From Drosophila miranda (taxonomy: Eukaryota; Arthropoda; Insecta; Diptera; Drosophilidae), in assembly GCF_003369915.1 (NCBI RefSeq), contig NC_046677.1:25562913-25626912 (forward strand): 64,000 bases of DNA, read 5' to 3'. Positions within the stretch are counted from its first letter, which is position 1. The number at the start of each line of letters is the position of its first letter. Shown here piece after piece: positions 13,849-24,612 of this stretch. A model generated the notes under the pieces. It was given only the letters and a program-made list of their open reading frames with translations, was not told the DNA's origin and made no database searches. The translations under genes were made by a program, and so were the position numbers.

Positions 13849-14166
13849 ATGGGGGGCGGTGATGCCGACAACGGCAAGAAGATTTTTGTGCAGAAGTGCG
13901 CCCAGTGCCACACCGTCGAATCGGGGGGCAAGCACAAGGTTGGCCCCAATCTAAGCGGCATTGTGGGACGCAAATCCGGCTCTGCTCCGGGCTTCAAATA
14001 CACAGATGCTAATCAAAAGAAGGGCGTTGTTTGGAGCGATTCGACGCTGGACGAGTACCTCAAGGATCCAAAGAAATACATACCCGGCACTAAGATGGTT
14101 TTCGCAGGACTCAAAAAGGCCGAAGACCGTGCCGATTTGATTGCATACCTTAAGAAAAATAAGTAA
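13849..14166 (+). CDS. Cyt-c-d: Cytochrome c, distal (testis-type)
   Basis: A complete single-exon cytochrome c of 105 residues. It carries electrons between complexes III and IV in the mitochondrial intermembrane space. The heme-attachment motif CAQCH is at residues 17-21, with His21 as one axial ligand. The other ligand, Met83, sits in the conserved PGTKM loop. The protein has the short MGGGDA start and the KKNK end. In D. melanogaster the distal gene is known for roles in spermatid individualisation and apoptosis-like caspase activation. I assign this copy by its length, its position upstream of the second gene and its greater divergence (about 70% identical to its neighbour by eye). The start codon lies ten bases after a good splice acceptor (ttcttgcag), so a non-coding 5' exon is likely. 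Confidence 0.95.
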   Translation: MGGGDADNGKKIFVQKCAQCHTVESGGKHKVGPNLSGIVGRKSGSAPGFKYTDANQKKGVVWSDSTLDEYLKDPKKYIPGTKMVFAGLKKAEDRADLIAYLKKNK

Positions 14167-14213
14167 AACATTTCGAAACAACAACTACACATACACTAAC
14201 ACTATCCCTACGT

Positions 14214-14318
14214 TAATACCAAGAATATAAATATATACACACACCTGTGTCAAAAGTAGCTCATTTGACCAACACAATACAAACGTTAATGCCAAGAATA
14301 TAAATATATACACACCTA
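14214..14318. repeat. 33-bp direct repeat after Cyt-c-d
   Basis: A unit of about 33 bp containing AAGAATATAAATATATACAC occurs twice, about 71 bp apart, within 150 bp of the Cyt-c-d stop codon. It probably lies in the 3' UTR or just beyond and leads into the longer tandem array that follows. Confidence 0.75.
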
Positions 14319-14339
14319 CCTCAATTAGTTAACCCGCCC

Positions 14340-14860
14340 TACATGAAAATAACTGTCCAAATATTAAAACACAACACAAATTGTATACGCTGATTAACTG
14401 ATTCAATTATACACCACACTACACTGATATAATGATATATGGAGAGGAAATGGTTTCCGCAAGAAGTGAAACCGCCTTACATATCATCATTTAAATAATA
14501 CATTGAGTTAAAATAACTGTCCAAATATCATAGGCTTACCGAATTAGCACACAGAATCAGAAATTGTATACGCTGATTAACTGATTCAATTATACACCAC
14601 ACTACACTGATATAATGATATATGGAGAGGAAATGGTTTCCGCAAGAAGTGAAACCGCCTTACATATCATCATTTAAATAATACATTGAGTTAAAATAAC
14701 TGTCCAAATATCATAGGCTTACCGAATTAGCACACAGAATCAGAAATTTTATACGCTGATTAACAGATTATACACTACACTACACTGATATAATGATATA
14801 TGTATACAGAGAAAATGGTTCCCAACAAAAACATACACTTACAGACTTATACTATATACA
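14340..14860. repeat. 183-bp tandem repeat, nearly three copies
   Basis: A unit of 183 bp is repeated head to tail. The marker TATACGCTGATTAAC recurs at the same spacing: TTGT/TTTT-TATACGC begins at 14381, 14564 and 14747. The first two copies are almost identical over the block containing GGAGAGGAAATGGTTTCCGC. The third is diverged and incomplete. The array lies directly downstream of Cyt-c-d and has no coding potential. Near-identity of copies 1 and 2 suggests a recent duplication. Confidence 0.92.
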
Positions 14861-15275
14861 AAAAAATTATTGTTAAACGTTTTATTAAACTGCAAGAAAA
14901 TGTAAAAAAAAGATAAGCAGAAGTTATTTTATTTCAAATGCGCGGCTAACAGAGCTGCGTGATATTTTTGTAGCAGTGAGCATCTTAGCGCAAAAGTATC
15001 GAGTGAAGATGGTATCGATGAGTTATTGGATTTGAGCACCCTGGAAATGGATATTATAGAACTAAGAGAATGTTTGTCATTTCAGGCTCCAAGATATGCA
15101 GAAACTAGTCAGTCTCTGTTTTAAAGCTATCACAACGATATTTTGAAGCTTTTTGTCTTCTTACATAGACCAAGAATATGTATCGGGATCGAGATATATG
15201 TATATACAAGACACTAAACATATGCATGAATACGTCTAAAACATATCAATCTGCGAAAATGTTTTAAATAATTAC

Positions 15276-15782
15276 GTTTGAAAGCAGCTTGGAAAACCAT
15301 ATTAAATTTACGAAATATGGTATAGAAATGCACATACTCACTTATGTACGTTTCCACTGATTTTTGTTGACTTGTTTTGTTCAAACCTTGTTATAAACAG
15401 AATACAATAAAAAAAAAAACGTACTTAAACGTAGCTTATCTTGTAGAAAATGTATTCATCAATGGACTAAAATTATGCAGTCAGAGCAAAGTGTGCTATC
15501 TAGCTAGTAATATTAAACCGAAGATCAAAATCGAGGAATATGGTTTTCGATCATGGACAGAGAACGATTAACCCATTGTAGACCAGTGGAAAAATCCACT
15601 CCTCGAAAATTATGAAACTTGAACAATTTTAGTGCAGTTCAAGTAATATACATAGTGGAAATGTTGATTGTAGAGAAAAAGGAAGGATTAATCTACAAGA
15701 ATAATTCACAAACAGTTTTTTCCGCGGCTTAACTCAGGTTTTTAACCTTTTTAAATAGAGGGGGTTTGAGTGGGTTAAGTTG
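15276..15782. mobile_element. Diverged dispersed repeat, copy 1 of 2
   Basis: This block resembles 38119-38602 over its whole length, with matches such as AAAGCAGCTTGG, CTAGCTAGTAAT and GGACAGAGAACGATTAACCC. It is therefore a two-copy interspersed repeat, probably an old transposon. Its right part, 15568-15778, is bounded by inverted ends: TTAACCCATTG on the left and GAGTGGGTTAA on the right. TTAA followed by CCC is the layout of piggyBac-type ends, but similarity continues to the left of the inner TTAA, so that assignment is only a guess. No intact protein is encoded. Confidence 0.7.
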
Positions 15783-15789
15783 ATTCAAT

Positions 15790-17590
15790 CGAATTGAATC
15801 GAAACGCGAATATTCACGGACTATTCAATCGCAAAATAACTGTCCGCAGCAACGGTTTGTGTTCAATGTAAGTAGTGGGTGTTTTTAATGAAAAATTAAA
15901 GTGACGTAAATATTAGCCAGCGCTATACAATGACAAGGTCTCAAGGCAGATAATAACGGAAAATTTGTAACTTCCGCATGGCTCTTGCATAATTTACAGC
16001 TGTACAAACAAATTGAATAGATTCGATTCGCAAGCGAATAATCCAATTTTTTTGGGGGTTGATTCGGTGGTTATATAAACTCGTCCTTGTGAGTGTATAT
16101 AAGAGTGGGATTTCTGTACAAGTGTGAGAGGTTGTTACGAAAAATTGTGTTAGAATTTTCCAAGTGCAAAAGTTAGCAATGACTTATTAATTTTAAAAAT
16201 AGCCTGGAAGTCACATTTTGCCATTGAAAAAGAGAGCTTCGCGCGCGAGACGATTACATGAACAGTAGAGCGAGAGAGAGAACGTTGCCCGATCATCAGC
16301 TTGTCCTCTCTCTTTCGCTTTGGCAAAAAAGAATATCAGTTCTTGGAATTTTAATGCTTCCCAGCTCCACTAAGCCCGCCACGTGGTGGCTAAACGAGTT
16401 CAATACTCTCCGCGATGCATGCCCCTTCAATTTTTGTTGCAAAAGAAGATTTCACCTTTACAGGAGTTGCCTTATGTAACATTCTGTGTGGAGAGGAAAT
16501 TGCTATGCTGTCCTAGTTTTCACTCATCTCTCTTTCTCTCATTCTCTCGGCTGCCTTTGGCCCCCTTCCAATTACACTTTCTATAGGGGGAAAAGTGGTT
16601 TTTCACACTCACGCAGTGCTAAATGAAAAGTTCTCTCTTCAAGGCCACCACCAAACCAGATGTTGACATTGCTGTTGCCTTTCATGTAATTTATCTCCCC
16701 CACTCCGTGTGCTTGCGTGCGTTTGTGTAGGTGACTTACTCATTAATGAACCCAAAGTGTATGAATACAGGGTGCAAAATTTCCAGACTCCGTTCTACGG
16801 ATTTCCAGAACAGTCGATCTGTAAGGGACCGAAAGCTTAACTCACCAAAGCTAGTCTCCCCCTCTGGTTTCAGTTTTCGAGTCACCCAAATAGAGAAATA
16901 GCGCGAGTGCCTCACCCTATATGAAAGCGCCTTGCCTCTTTGCAACGGCACTTTGTACTCATGCTCTCCCTTTCTGGGGGCGAATTGTTGTGTCGCTCTC
17001 AAGTTCAAATAGTTGCATGCACCGCAATTAGCCGCATTGGGAATGTTGGATATAAAATAGACCCTGCTGATCCATCGCTTTTTTGTGCGATGGTTATATA
17101 AACAATTCAAGTTTTCCATTGGATGCTTCCTACTGAAGTTAGCCTGTTGCTGAGCAAAAAAATAATTCTGACGCAATGAGTAATTCTCACCGTCAAGAGT
17201 CAGACGAGGGCGAACTTCGAAAGCGTGTGTGAGAGCGTAAGCGGTTGAGGGCAACAACATGTGACCAGAGTAGAATCGTCTGTCTGAAGCTTTTTCGAGA
17301 TGTCTGTGGGTGTGTATGTCTGTGTGTGAGTGCTGATGACGTTGAATGGAGCACGCGTGGACTTTTGAGATGCGGAAGGGTGCGTAGATAAGCTAAAATA
17401 CCAGTTAGATAATGGCATTGTATTCTAATTAGTATTTACCTTATCACAGAGCTTATACACCCGCGTAATGCATTTTGAACAGGTTCTAGTTTCTGCTCAT
17501 TGCTTATCACCTGTTTACATAACGGGGCAATGGGACAAACACTTTTTTCACGGCACCCACTAATCATTGATTTTCTTTTTCTTCAACCTT
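15790..17590. other. Cyt-c-p upstream region and probable first intron
   Basis: It probably contains the promoter and non-coding first exon of Cyt-c-p. Possible signals are a donor GTAAGT at 15868, TATATAA-like boxes near 16073 and 16098, and another near 17094. I cannot tell which are used. A minus-strand frame of 174 codons at 16736-17260 is treated as an unresolved observation, not a gene. Confidence 0.4.
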
Positions 17591-17635
17591 TTAGTCGAGT
17601 CCGTGTTAACACATAAAACACACACATAATCCATA

Positions 17636-17962
17636 ATGGGCGTTCCAGCTGGTGATGTTGAGAAGGGCAAGAAGCTGTTCGTGCAGCGTTGCGCACAGTG
17701 CCATACCGTGGAGGCTGGTGGCAAGCACAAGGTCGGTCCCAATCTGCATGGTCTGATCGGTCGCAAGACTGGCCAGGCTGCCGGTTTCGCATACACGGAC
17801 GCCAACAAGGCCAAGGGAATCACCTGGAATGAGGATACCCTCTTCGAGTACCTGGAGAACCCCAAGAAGTACATCCCCGGCACCAAGATGATCTTCGCCG
17901 GTCTGAAGAAGCCCAATGAGCGCGGTGATCTGATTGCCTACCTGAAGTCTGCCACCAAGTAA
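17636..17962 (+). CDS. Cyt-c-p: Cytochrome c, proximal (housekeeping)
   Basis: A complete single-exon cytochrome c of 108 residues, the main somatic respiratory electron carrier. CAQCH lies at residues 19-23 and the axial Met85 in PGTKM. It starts [13 protein letters not shown] and ends SATK, which as far as I recall is the D. melanogaster proximal protein essentially unchanged. Codons are strongly biased to C/G-ending forms, more than in Cyt-c-d, as expected for a highly expressed gene. A pyrimidine-rich acceptor (ttttag) ends 42 bases before the start codon, so a 5' UTR intron is likely. Poly-A signals AATAAA occur at 18158 and 18245. The tandem pair arose by duplication, and the two copies have since taken different roles. 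Confidence 0.97.
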
Positions 17963-19690
17963 GGCGCCTCCCGAAAAGGAGCCTGTACTTTCATTCACCT
18001 CACCACCCTAACAACAGGATGTATTATTGTGTTCAGTCACAGCAACAGCAACACCAACAATATGAACAGCAGCAGAAGCAACAATTACATACAGACCTAA
18101 AAACTACAATTATGTTAATTATAAAGTTTAAATAGGAAAATTTATTATTTAATTTAAATAAAAAGTGGAATACTTAATTTAAAGCTGAGGAAACTTGTGA
18201 CAACCACGTAAAACAACAAAAAGTTAAATAATAACAAAAACAAAAATAAAACTGTCGGCATTTTTGTTCTATTGGAAGGAAGGAAAACCATTTGCTTTCG
18301 TTGATCTTTAAGTCCCAGTAACTTGCACGGATCAAAGAGTACCGGGAAAGAGGTCTATAAGTTTTAAGGGAACTCCCAACTCTTAATCAGACACATTGGT
18401 TTCTTAAACGATAAAGAGAAATTTTAGATTGCAAACAAAAACTAGCCTGATAGAATTTGCACTTAAAAATGCCAATTCAAAGCTTCCATAGTCAAAACTT
18501 GTAGATTATAAATCAATATTTCTCTGATAGGGTTTTATTCAACCGAGCAATTCCGAAAAGCTAATCATACAAATAGGGTTCAAAATTCAAGAAAGAGAAT
18601 TTGTGCAAGAAATATTTCTCTGATAACGTTTTATTCAAGCTTAATTAATAAAGAGAAACCCCTCCCATATCACGTGCTAAAGACCTATGATAGTAGTAAC
18701 TGCTACCAAACAATAAATAGAGGCCCGTAAGGCACTTAGTTCTAATATCTCGTGCCTTATATAACACCTGATATTGAACTATGGAACCACCTCTCAAAGA
18801 GAAACCAAAACACACATTGAATCACGATTCTATGAAGTAGATAACAAAAGAGAGCACAAAAATTGGTATACAAACTGAAATCCTCTCTTAAAGATTAGCT
18901 CATATCATACATACTATTTCAGAATGGAATACTCTTCTTTTATTTATGATTACCGAATATCCCACTTATTGTAGAACAATAAAATTTAGATTTTCAATAT
19001 ATTTCGCTAGTTTATGTATATTTTTTGTTTTACACTCGCAAAAATGTGTTTCATACACTTTAATAACAATTGGTTAATGCATTTAACATTTCCATTTTCG
19101 CTTATTTATTTTAATTTAAAATGAAAGAAATACTTGATAGGTTCCTTTTACAATATATTTTCGATTTCTTTAGTTTTTGTTTTGTTTTGTTTTGTTTTGT
19201 GGGTGCGCTGAGGCGATTATAATACAATAGAAGTGCATAATCATCTGGTTTAGACAAAAAAACTCTGTACAGCGGCGCACACATAAAAAGTAAGAACACA
19301 AATAATAATAATAACAACAAAATATGTAAACAATCAAATGGGGCTGTCGTAGGGGATATACTCGTATGCATCTGTATTTTCTTTGCCACTATTTGAATTG
19401 TCTTTTTGGAATGCCAACAAAAAATCAAATTGTTCTCTCAATACGCGTTCTATGGGGCTGGCCTTGGGCAGGGGATGGACTAACAAGAACTTAGTTTAAA
19501 CAGGGAACAAACATGCGCTTAAATTTAGCACGAACAAACATCATGTAAAATGTGGAGAGAGGAGAAGTGGAAGATGCGATGCCCCTCCACAGCTCTTATT
19601 GTTGGTTAAGTTTTGCTGGCTGGCGGCCTGGCTAAAAAATATGTAGGTAGATTTTTTGTAGTGTATTTGTGCATGGATGTTGGATTGGGG
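17963..19690. other. Cyt-c-p 3' UTR and convergent spacer
   Basis: AT-rich, non-coding. The left end holds the Cyt-c-p 3' UTR with CAG/CAA-rich stretches and two AATAAA signals. The right end should hold the VhaSFD 3' UTR on the other strand. A unit of about 30 bp containing ATATTTCTCTGATA and GTTTTATTCAA occurs twice, near 18517 and 18611. Nothing else is evident. Confidence 0.6.
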
Positions 19691-19693
19691 GTC

Positions 19694-22600
19694 TTAGGCC
19701 TTGCCAGTAATGACGGCAGCACCTTGTTTCTGGTTCTCGTTTTCCTTCTCCAACTGCTTTCCGAGGTATTCCCTGATAAATATAGAGAGAAGCATTGAAT
19801 ACATTGAATTTTGAATGGATCTTGAGATGGATATGAATTTTGGGGTATTATATCACAACACCTAGAGATGGATATATGGGCAGGAATGAGAGTTGGCGAG
19901 TCCAGCAATCGTACGTACCAGTTGTGTACCATCAGCTTCTGGACGGCCAGCAGGGCCTCGTACCGCACATTGGGATCCTCATGGCCCAGATGCTGCATCA
20001 CAATCTGTTTGCCGCCCAATTGCTCCAGGACACTGGAAACGAGAGATCCGATTAAGATGAGAGCACAAATAGAGAATGTATTTTGAGCTTACTGTTTGCC
20101 GCGGGGATAGTGACGCACATACTCTCCAATATCGAAGCAGGCAACGGATAGAATGATGGCATCCTTGGAGGTCTCTAGCAAATGTACCAGAATGCGCAAC
20201 AGTTCGTAGTTCTTTTCGTTGAGGCGTTGGGCATTCTCGCGCCAGAACTTAGCCGACTTGTGGACCGGCGACCATTCCAGGCGGCCGCTGCGCACCTCAG
20301 TGGCATACTCATCGAAGGAGCTCAGATCCTGGACCGAGTTCTGCAGCTTCTCGCTCAGATACTCCACATCGGCGGTGATGTCCTCATCGTCAAAGCGACG
20401 CTGTTCCAGTATGGACAGCTGCTTCAGCACCTTGCACTGGACCATGGCAATGCAATGGTCCTTGGCCACCGATGAGTCCTCGGGCTTCTCGATCAGATTG
20501 CGGAAGACGGCGAGGATAATGCGCGTGACCTTCTCCTTGGCACAATCGCTCAGTATATCGGCCAGTATGGGGATCACGCTGAACTTGTTCATCTTGGCGG
20601 CCAGCAGGGGGTTGAAGGTCAGCACCCACAGGCAGAAGATCAGCTGGTATTGCACCTATGAATAAGAAATCGAATTTAAATTGGTACAAACAATTTACAC
20701 ATTTCAATTTCAAACTCACCTGAAAGTTGACGCGAGTCGACAGAATGCGGATCAGAGTGCTGATACCATCAACACCCACAAACGCGAAACGGTACTCATC
20801 GACGCGCAGCATCATCTGGAGGCAACGGGCCACCGACTGAATGTACTCGTTGTTCTGGGGGATCACGAAATGACGGAACGATTAGTTGTGACTTTGGGTG
20901 AACTCTACGATGCTGGTATGATCGTTAGCGGTGTTAGTTATGACGATACTCGATATCAGCTGAAATCTACACATGTTTCACTACTAGCTACAACAACAAC
21001 GAATTACTACAAGCTACGCACAATAAGATAATCTGAGAATAACACAGAGAGAGTGGGGGTCGAGGGTGACGACACAGAGAATTGTATAGATTTTTGTTCC
21101 TTACACCGTTTGATTTTTTTTTTTCTTTCTTTTGTTCTTTTGTTTGAATTGTTGAATGGGGTATTTTGGGGCTTATTTTAGTGTATTTTTTCACCAGCAC
21201 CAGTTTTGGGTTTACCGTTGCACCACCTTTTAATGATTTTATACACTGCTTGACAACACTGCTTCCTTGGCGTGACATACGGATGCGCCTTCTCCTGCTT
21301 GCTCCTCACGCGTTATTAGTTTGGTTAGTAAACAGTTACGACTCGAATAATCGCCACACAAACGCACAAAACGGAATGCAGTCGGCGGGTATTATCGTAC
21401 ATAATCCTCATAGTTCATTAACCGTATATGTTTTGGACGGACAGACAGACACTTGGATGTTAATTTGGTTGAAAAAGTTTGAAATAACATCTTAAGAAGA
21501 TATATTTTAAGTTGACTTCGTAGGGAGGATTGTAATTTCTTTACTGATTGGGATGCTCATTTAGATAAATAAAGGAAAACATACCGTCTTAATTTTGTAA
21601 GAAAGATTCCTAGTTTGGTAAACGGGTAAAAAAATAAATAATTCGGCAAGAAATCATAATCAAATTTAATTTCAACAAGTGTTATAAATGTTGAAATTCC
21701 ATTTGTTGATATTTCTATTCTTTACCAATGTTAACCATTGTTATATTTTTCAAGTTTCTAAGCTTTTGTCTGCCTTCAAATTGTCAATGTCTACCGACAG
21801 CTACCGACCGTTATTCTTATCGAAATTCATTCAGCGCCTCTGCTCTCCTGTGTGTGTTTGTGTGCGATTATTTATCAGTGTTTGTGGGTGTGTAAATAAA
21901 TGTTTGGTTTTCTGATGGTCGCAATTATTTGCATTGTTTTTTTTTTCTTTCTGTGATTTGGAATACCGGTATAGCACATTTGCTTTCCTGCTGATGCGCC
22001 TGCTCGCTGCTGTTGGGCACCTGCCGATAGCTCTCGTTGGCAGAGACGACCAGCTCTTGCTCATGCTGATGCTGGAGCTGCGCCAGACTGGGACTGTACT
22101 GGTGGCCATGGCCATGGTCTTTGCTATTGCCATGGAGTCCGTGGGTGTGCACGAGTATGGTCTGGGTCCGCTTGGCCAGTTGAGCCATCTCTTGCAGATA
22201 GGATGTGCTCTGGGTCGGGGGCAGTAGGGGGCATATATTGGTGGGGGGGACCAGATCAGATCAGATCATCCACAGAGAGACGATGGACGTCGACATATCG
22301 AGAGTTTAATCGATATTGTAGATGGTAAATTGCATATAAATTAAAATACATTGGTTCAGAGAAGTTCAAGAGTGCAGCAGAACAAATAGTAAATAGATGG
22401 ACAAGACAACAAAATAATTAACAAAATGATCGACCTTCTGTGGTGCTTTGGTGCTTTGGCGCTGTGGTGGTGACACGTGACTCACGAAACGGGAACGGCA
22501 GCACGGAATGGAATGATCAAGATGAAGTATCAGACAATTTCAGTATATGGTATACACGAATCGAATGTGGTTTTATGACAAAATTCAGTGTGCTGATGAG

Positions 22601-23892
22601 AAGAGAGCTTAATGTTGTTCAATATTCAAAAACGAGCTGTTAAAGTTGCAGAGATGGCTCATTTGTAGAGTTCTCACGGGTGGTGTGTTGTGGTTTGACG
22701 ATGGATGTGATTGTGTGGGTGGTGTCTCTGAATGACAACGGCGACTGCTTCTTTGCAGAGTTTTCTCTTACGAGTGTATCGTAGAGTATTGTTGGGTTCA
22801 TTTTTGGCTTGGTTTGGTCTTAATTTAGTTTAAGCAAGCAAAATTGCCAAAGCATGCACAAAAACATATAAATTCGAATTAAACAGAGTTAGGATATCAA
22901 TTTAAGACGGGTTTTTAGTGGTTCAAGTATTGACAACAAGTGCATTGATGAGTCGTTAGTCTGTTTTCAACTGGAGTCAGGTATTCGTAAAATCAGCCAT
23001 GCTATATTATGTCATAGGATAGGTTCGATCGATTTACAGATATAAAAAACCAATTTTGCTCTGATTTGTTTAAAAAAAAGGCTGGGTTAAATCCTTGAAT
23101 GTTCAAAAAATAACTCTTCTTTGAGTAGGGTTTACCACCAGTGCAGCATTTACAAAATCTTGAATAGCCTCCACACATGCACTGCGCATCTCTCCCAGCC
23201 TAAACATGCACTGGGCAACGCTAATCACAGATGGAATGGTACTCACATTGCTGGCCAGTTGGTCCTTAAGGAACTGCAAGTAGAAGTTCAGGTCAGACTT
23301 GGGCATGGTCTCATGACCCCAGCAGGCGAACTTGGCCAGAATCCGGGACGCCATGTTGACGATGAAGCCATCCTGACGATTCAGTAGGTTCAGGAAGGGA
23401 CCCCAGATGCACTGCTTCAGCTTGCCAGCCGTGTCGTGAAAGAGATCGACACGTGAGCGATCCTCTTGCAGCAGATCGTCCAGCAATACGAGTATATACT
23501 GGATGGTGGAGTCCTTGGACAGATGCGAGACTAGATTCAGCAGAGTCTTGACCACCTGACTAGAGTTTTGGGCCAGAAAGGCGGCGCGTGATTTATCAAG
23601 TGCGCTAATGGCACGGTAATCCTCCTCGCTGATCATCTGCGACTGCATATAAGAGGCCCAGTTGATGGTCTTGGTGCGAATGTCGGCTGCTTGTTGCTGT
23701 AGCACCGAGGTGGCAGCAATCATGTCTGGAAAAGTCAAATGAAAACCTCACAATTAGGGGCGAGGTGAGGGTGCTGCTCTGGCCAGCCCAAAGCCCACCC
23801 TCACACACACACTACAGATTCGATTTTTCGCAGAGGACGGTTCGGGAAAACTTACCGATGTTTTCCTCGGGCAAATACAAAGCTGTAGTCAT
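19694..23892 (-). CDS. VhaSFD: V-type proton ATPase subunit H
   Basis: Subunit H of the V1 sector of the vacuolar proton pump. It couples V1 to V0 and silences free V1. Six coding exons on the minus strand: 23892-23856, 23725-23247, 20854-20720, 20655-20093, 20032-19919, 19772-19694. All have GT-AG ends and joined phases, and give 468 residues, the length I recall for D. melanogaster. The protein starts [14 protein letters not shown]. It is an all-helical HEAT/armadillo-like protein, and the C-terminal half carries the conserved [20 protein letters not shown] block. Intron 2 is 2.4 kb, far larger than the others, and contains two in-frame coding-like segments described separately. The promoter faces Tsen2 and is shared or overlapping. 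Confidence 0.95.
21967..22209 (-). other. Possible 81-codon cassette exon in VhaSFD intron 2
   Basis: This segment is open in one frame, runs from a pyrimidine-rich acceptor (cccgacccag) to a GTATTC donor, and is exactly 243 bases. Both ends are phase 0, matching the phase-0 exons on either side. It would insert a Q/H/S-rich peptide that includes [13 protein letters not shown] and a His-Gly run. Its G+C is higher than the rest of the intron. It could be a tissue-specific VhaSFD exon or an exon of a nested gene. I know no V-ATPase H protein with this insert. Confidence 0.4.
23136..23246 (-). other. Possible 37-codon extension of VhaSFD exon 2
   Basis: The exon-2 frame stays open past its GTGAGT donor for 37 codons to a second donor, GTAAAC, again in phase 0. 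The extra peptide contains [14 protein letters not shown]. It faintly resembles the start of the next constitutive exon, which reads [18 protein letters not shown]. That could mean an old exon duplication used as an alternative. Chance resemblance is possible. Confidence 0.4.
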
Positions 23893-24051
23893 TGTGCTGG
23901 CTTGTCTAAACAGATGGATCCTTCGCAAAATGGGGTGTCGCTCTGGCACACGAATTCGAGCACAGAATTTATGAAAATTTATTAAGTTACCAAGTGATTT
24001 TCACACTACTACGAACAGAAAATTCAGCTGACTTTGGTCTTGTGACTGGCC

Positions 24052-24062
24052 CAGTGTGACCG
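24052..24062. promoter_or_regulatory. M1BP site (Ohler motif 1)
   Basis: CAGTGTGACCG matches the housekeeping core-promoter motif 1, bound by M1BP, in reverse orientation. It lies between the VhaSFD and Tsen2 start codons and beside a cluster of ATATACCG units. Confidence 0.7.
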
Positions 24063-24075
24063 CGGACTTATCGTC

Positions 24076-24153
24076 CAAATATACCGTCTGGCCCTCAGAA
24101 ATATACCAAAATACACCGTCTTATTTTAAAAATATACCGGAAATATACTGACG
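24076..24153. promoter_or_regulatory. ATATACCG cluster, VhaSFD/Tsen2 promoter
   Basis: About five copies of AAATATACCG or close variants are packed into 78 bases. The unit is the complement of Ohler core-promoter motif 6 (GTATWTTT). The order of units and the linkers (CTCAGAAATATACC, then GTCTTATTTTAAAAATATACCGG, then GAAATATACTGACG) recur at 27875-27960, and in shorter form at 37813-37880. Confidence 0.7.
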
Positions 24154-24612
24154 AATTCATGTTTTATTTTACATTTTATTTTATTTTGGCTAAAAAAAGG
24201 TTTAAACAAACAATTCCAATCAAAAAAACAGTCCCAATGTTGCTGGTATTTGAAGACATGATGCTTGTATAGGCCTTTGTATACCCTATTTCGTTAACTT
24301 TATATGAAGATGAAACGTAATTTATAAAGACCTTTGCTCAAATTGATATGTTTTAGACATATTCAAGTACATTATTAGTATCTTGTATATATTTATCTCA
24401 ATCCTGATACCTACGGAGCCTGGGATGACAAACATTTTCTCAATTCTATAACATCCATTTCCCCCAGGGTATGTGTGCATGGAATGGGACTCATTGTTGT
24501 GAACCGGTTATTACGACTAATTCCTGGTTATTCTTTCTTCCGTCGAATATTACTAGCTATATAGAACATTAGAACATATAGATGTGTTATTACCTCGCAT
24601 ACCTATTCAACT

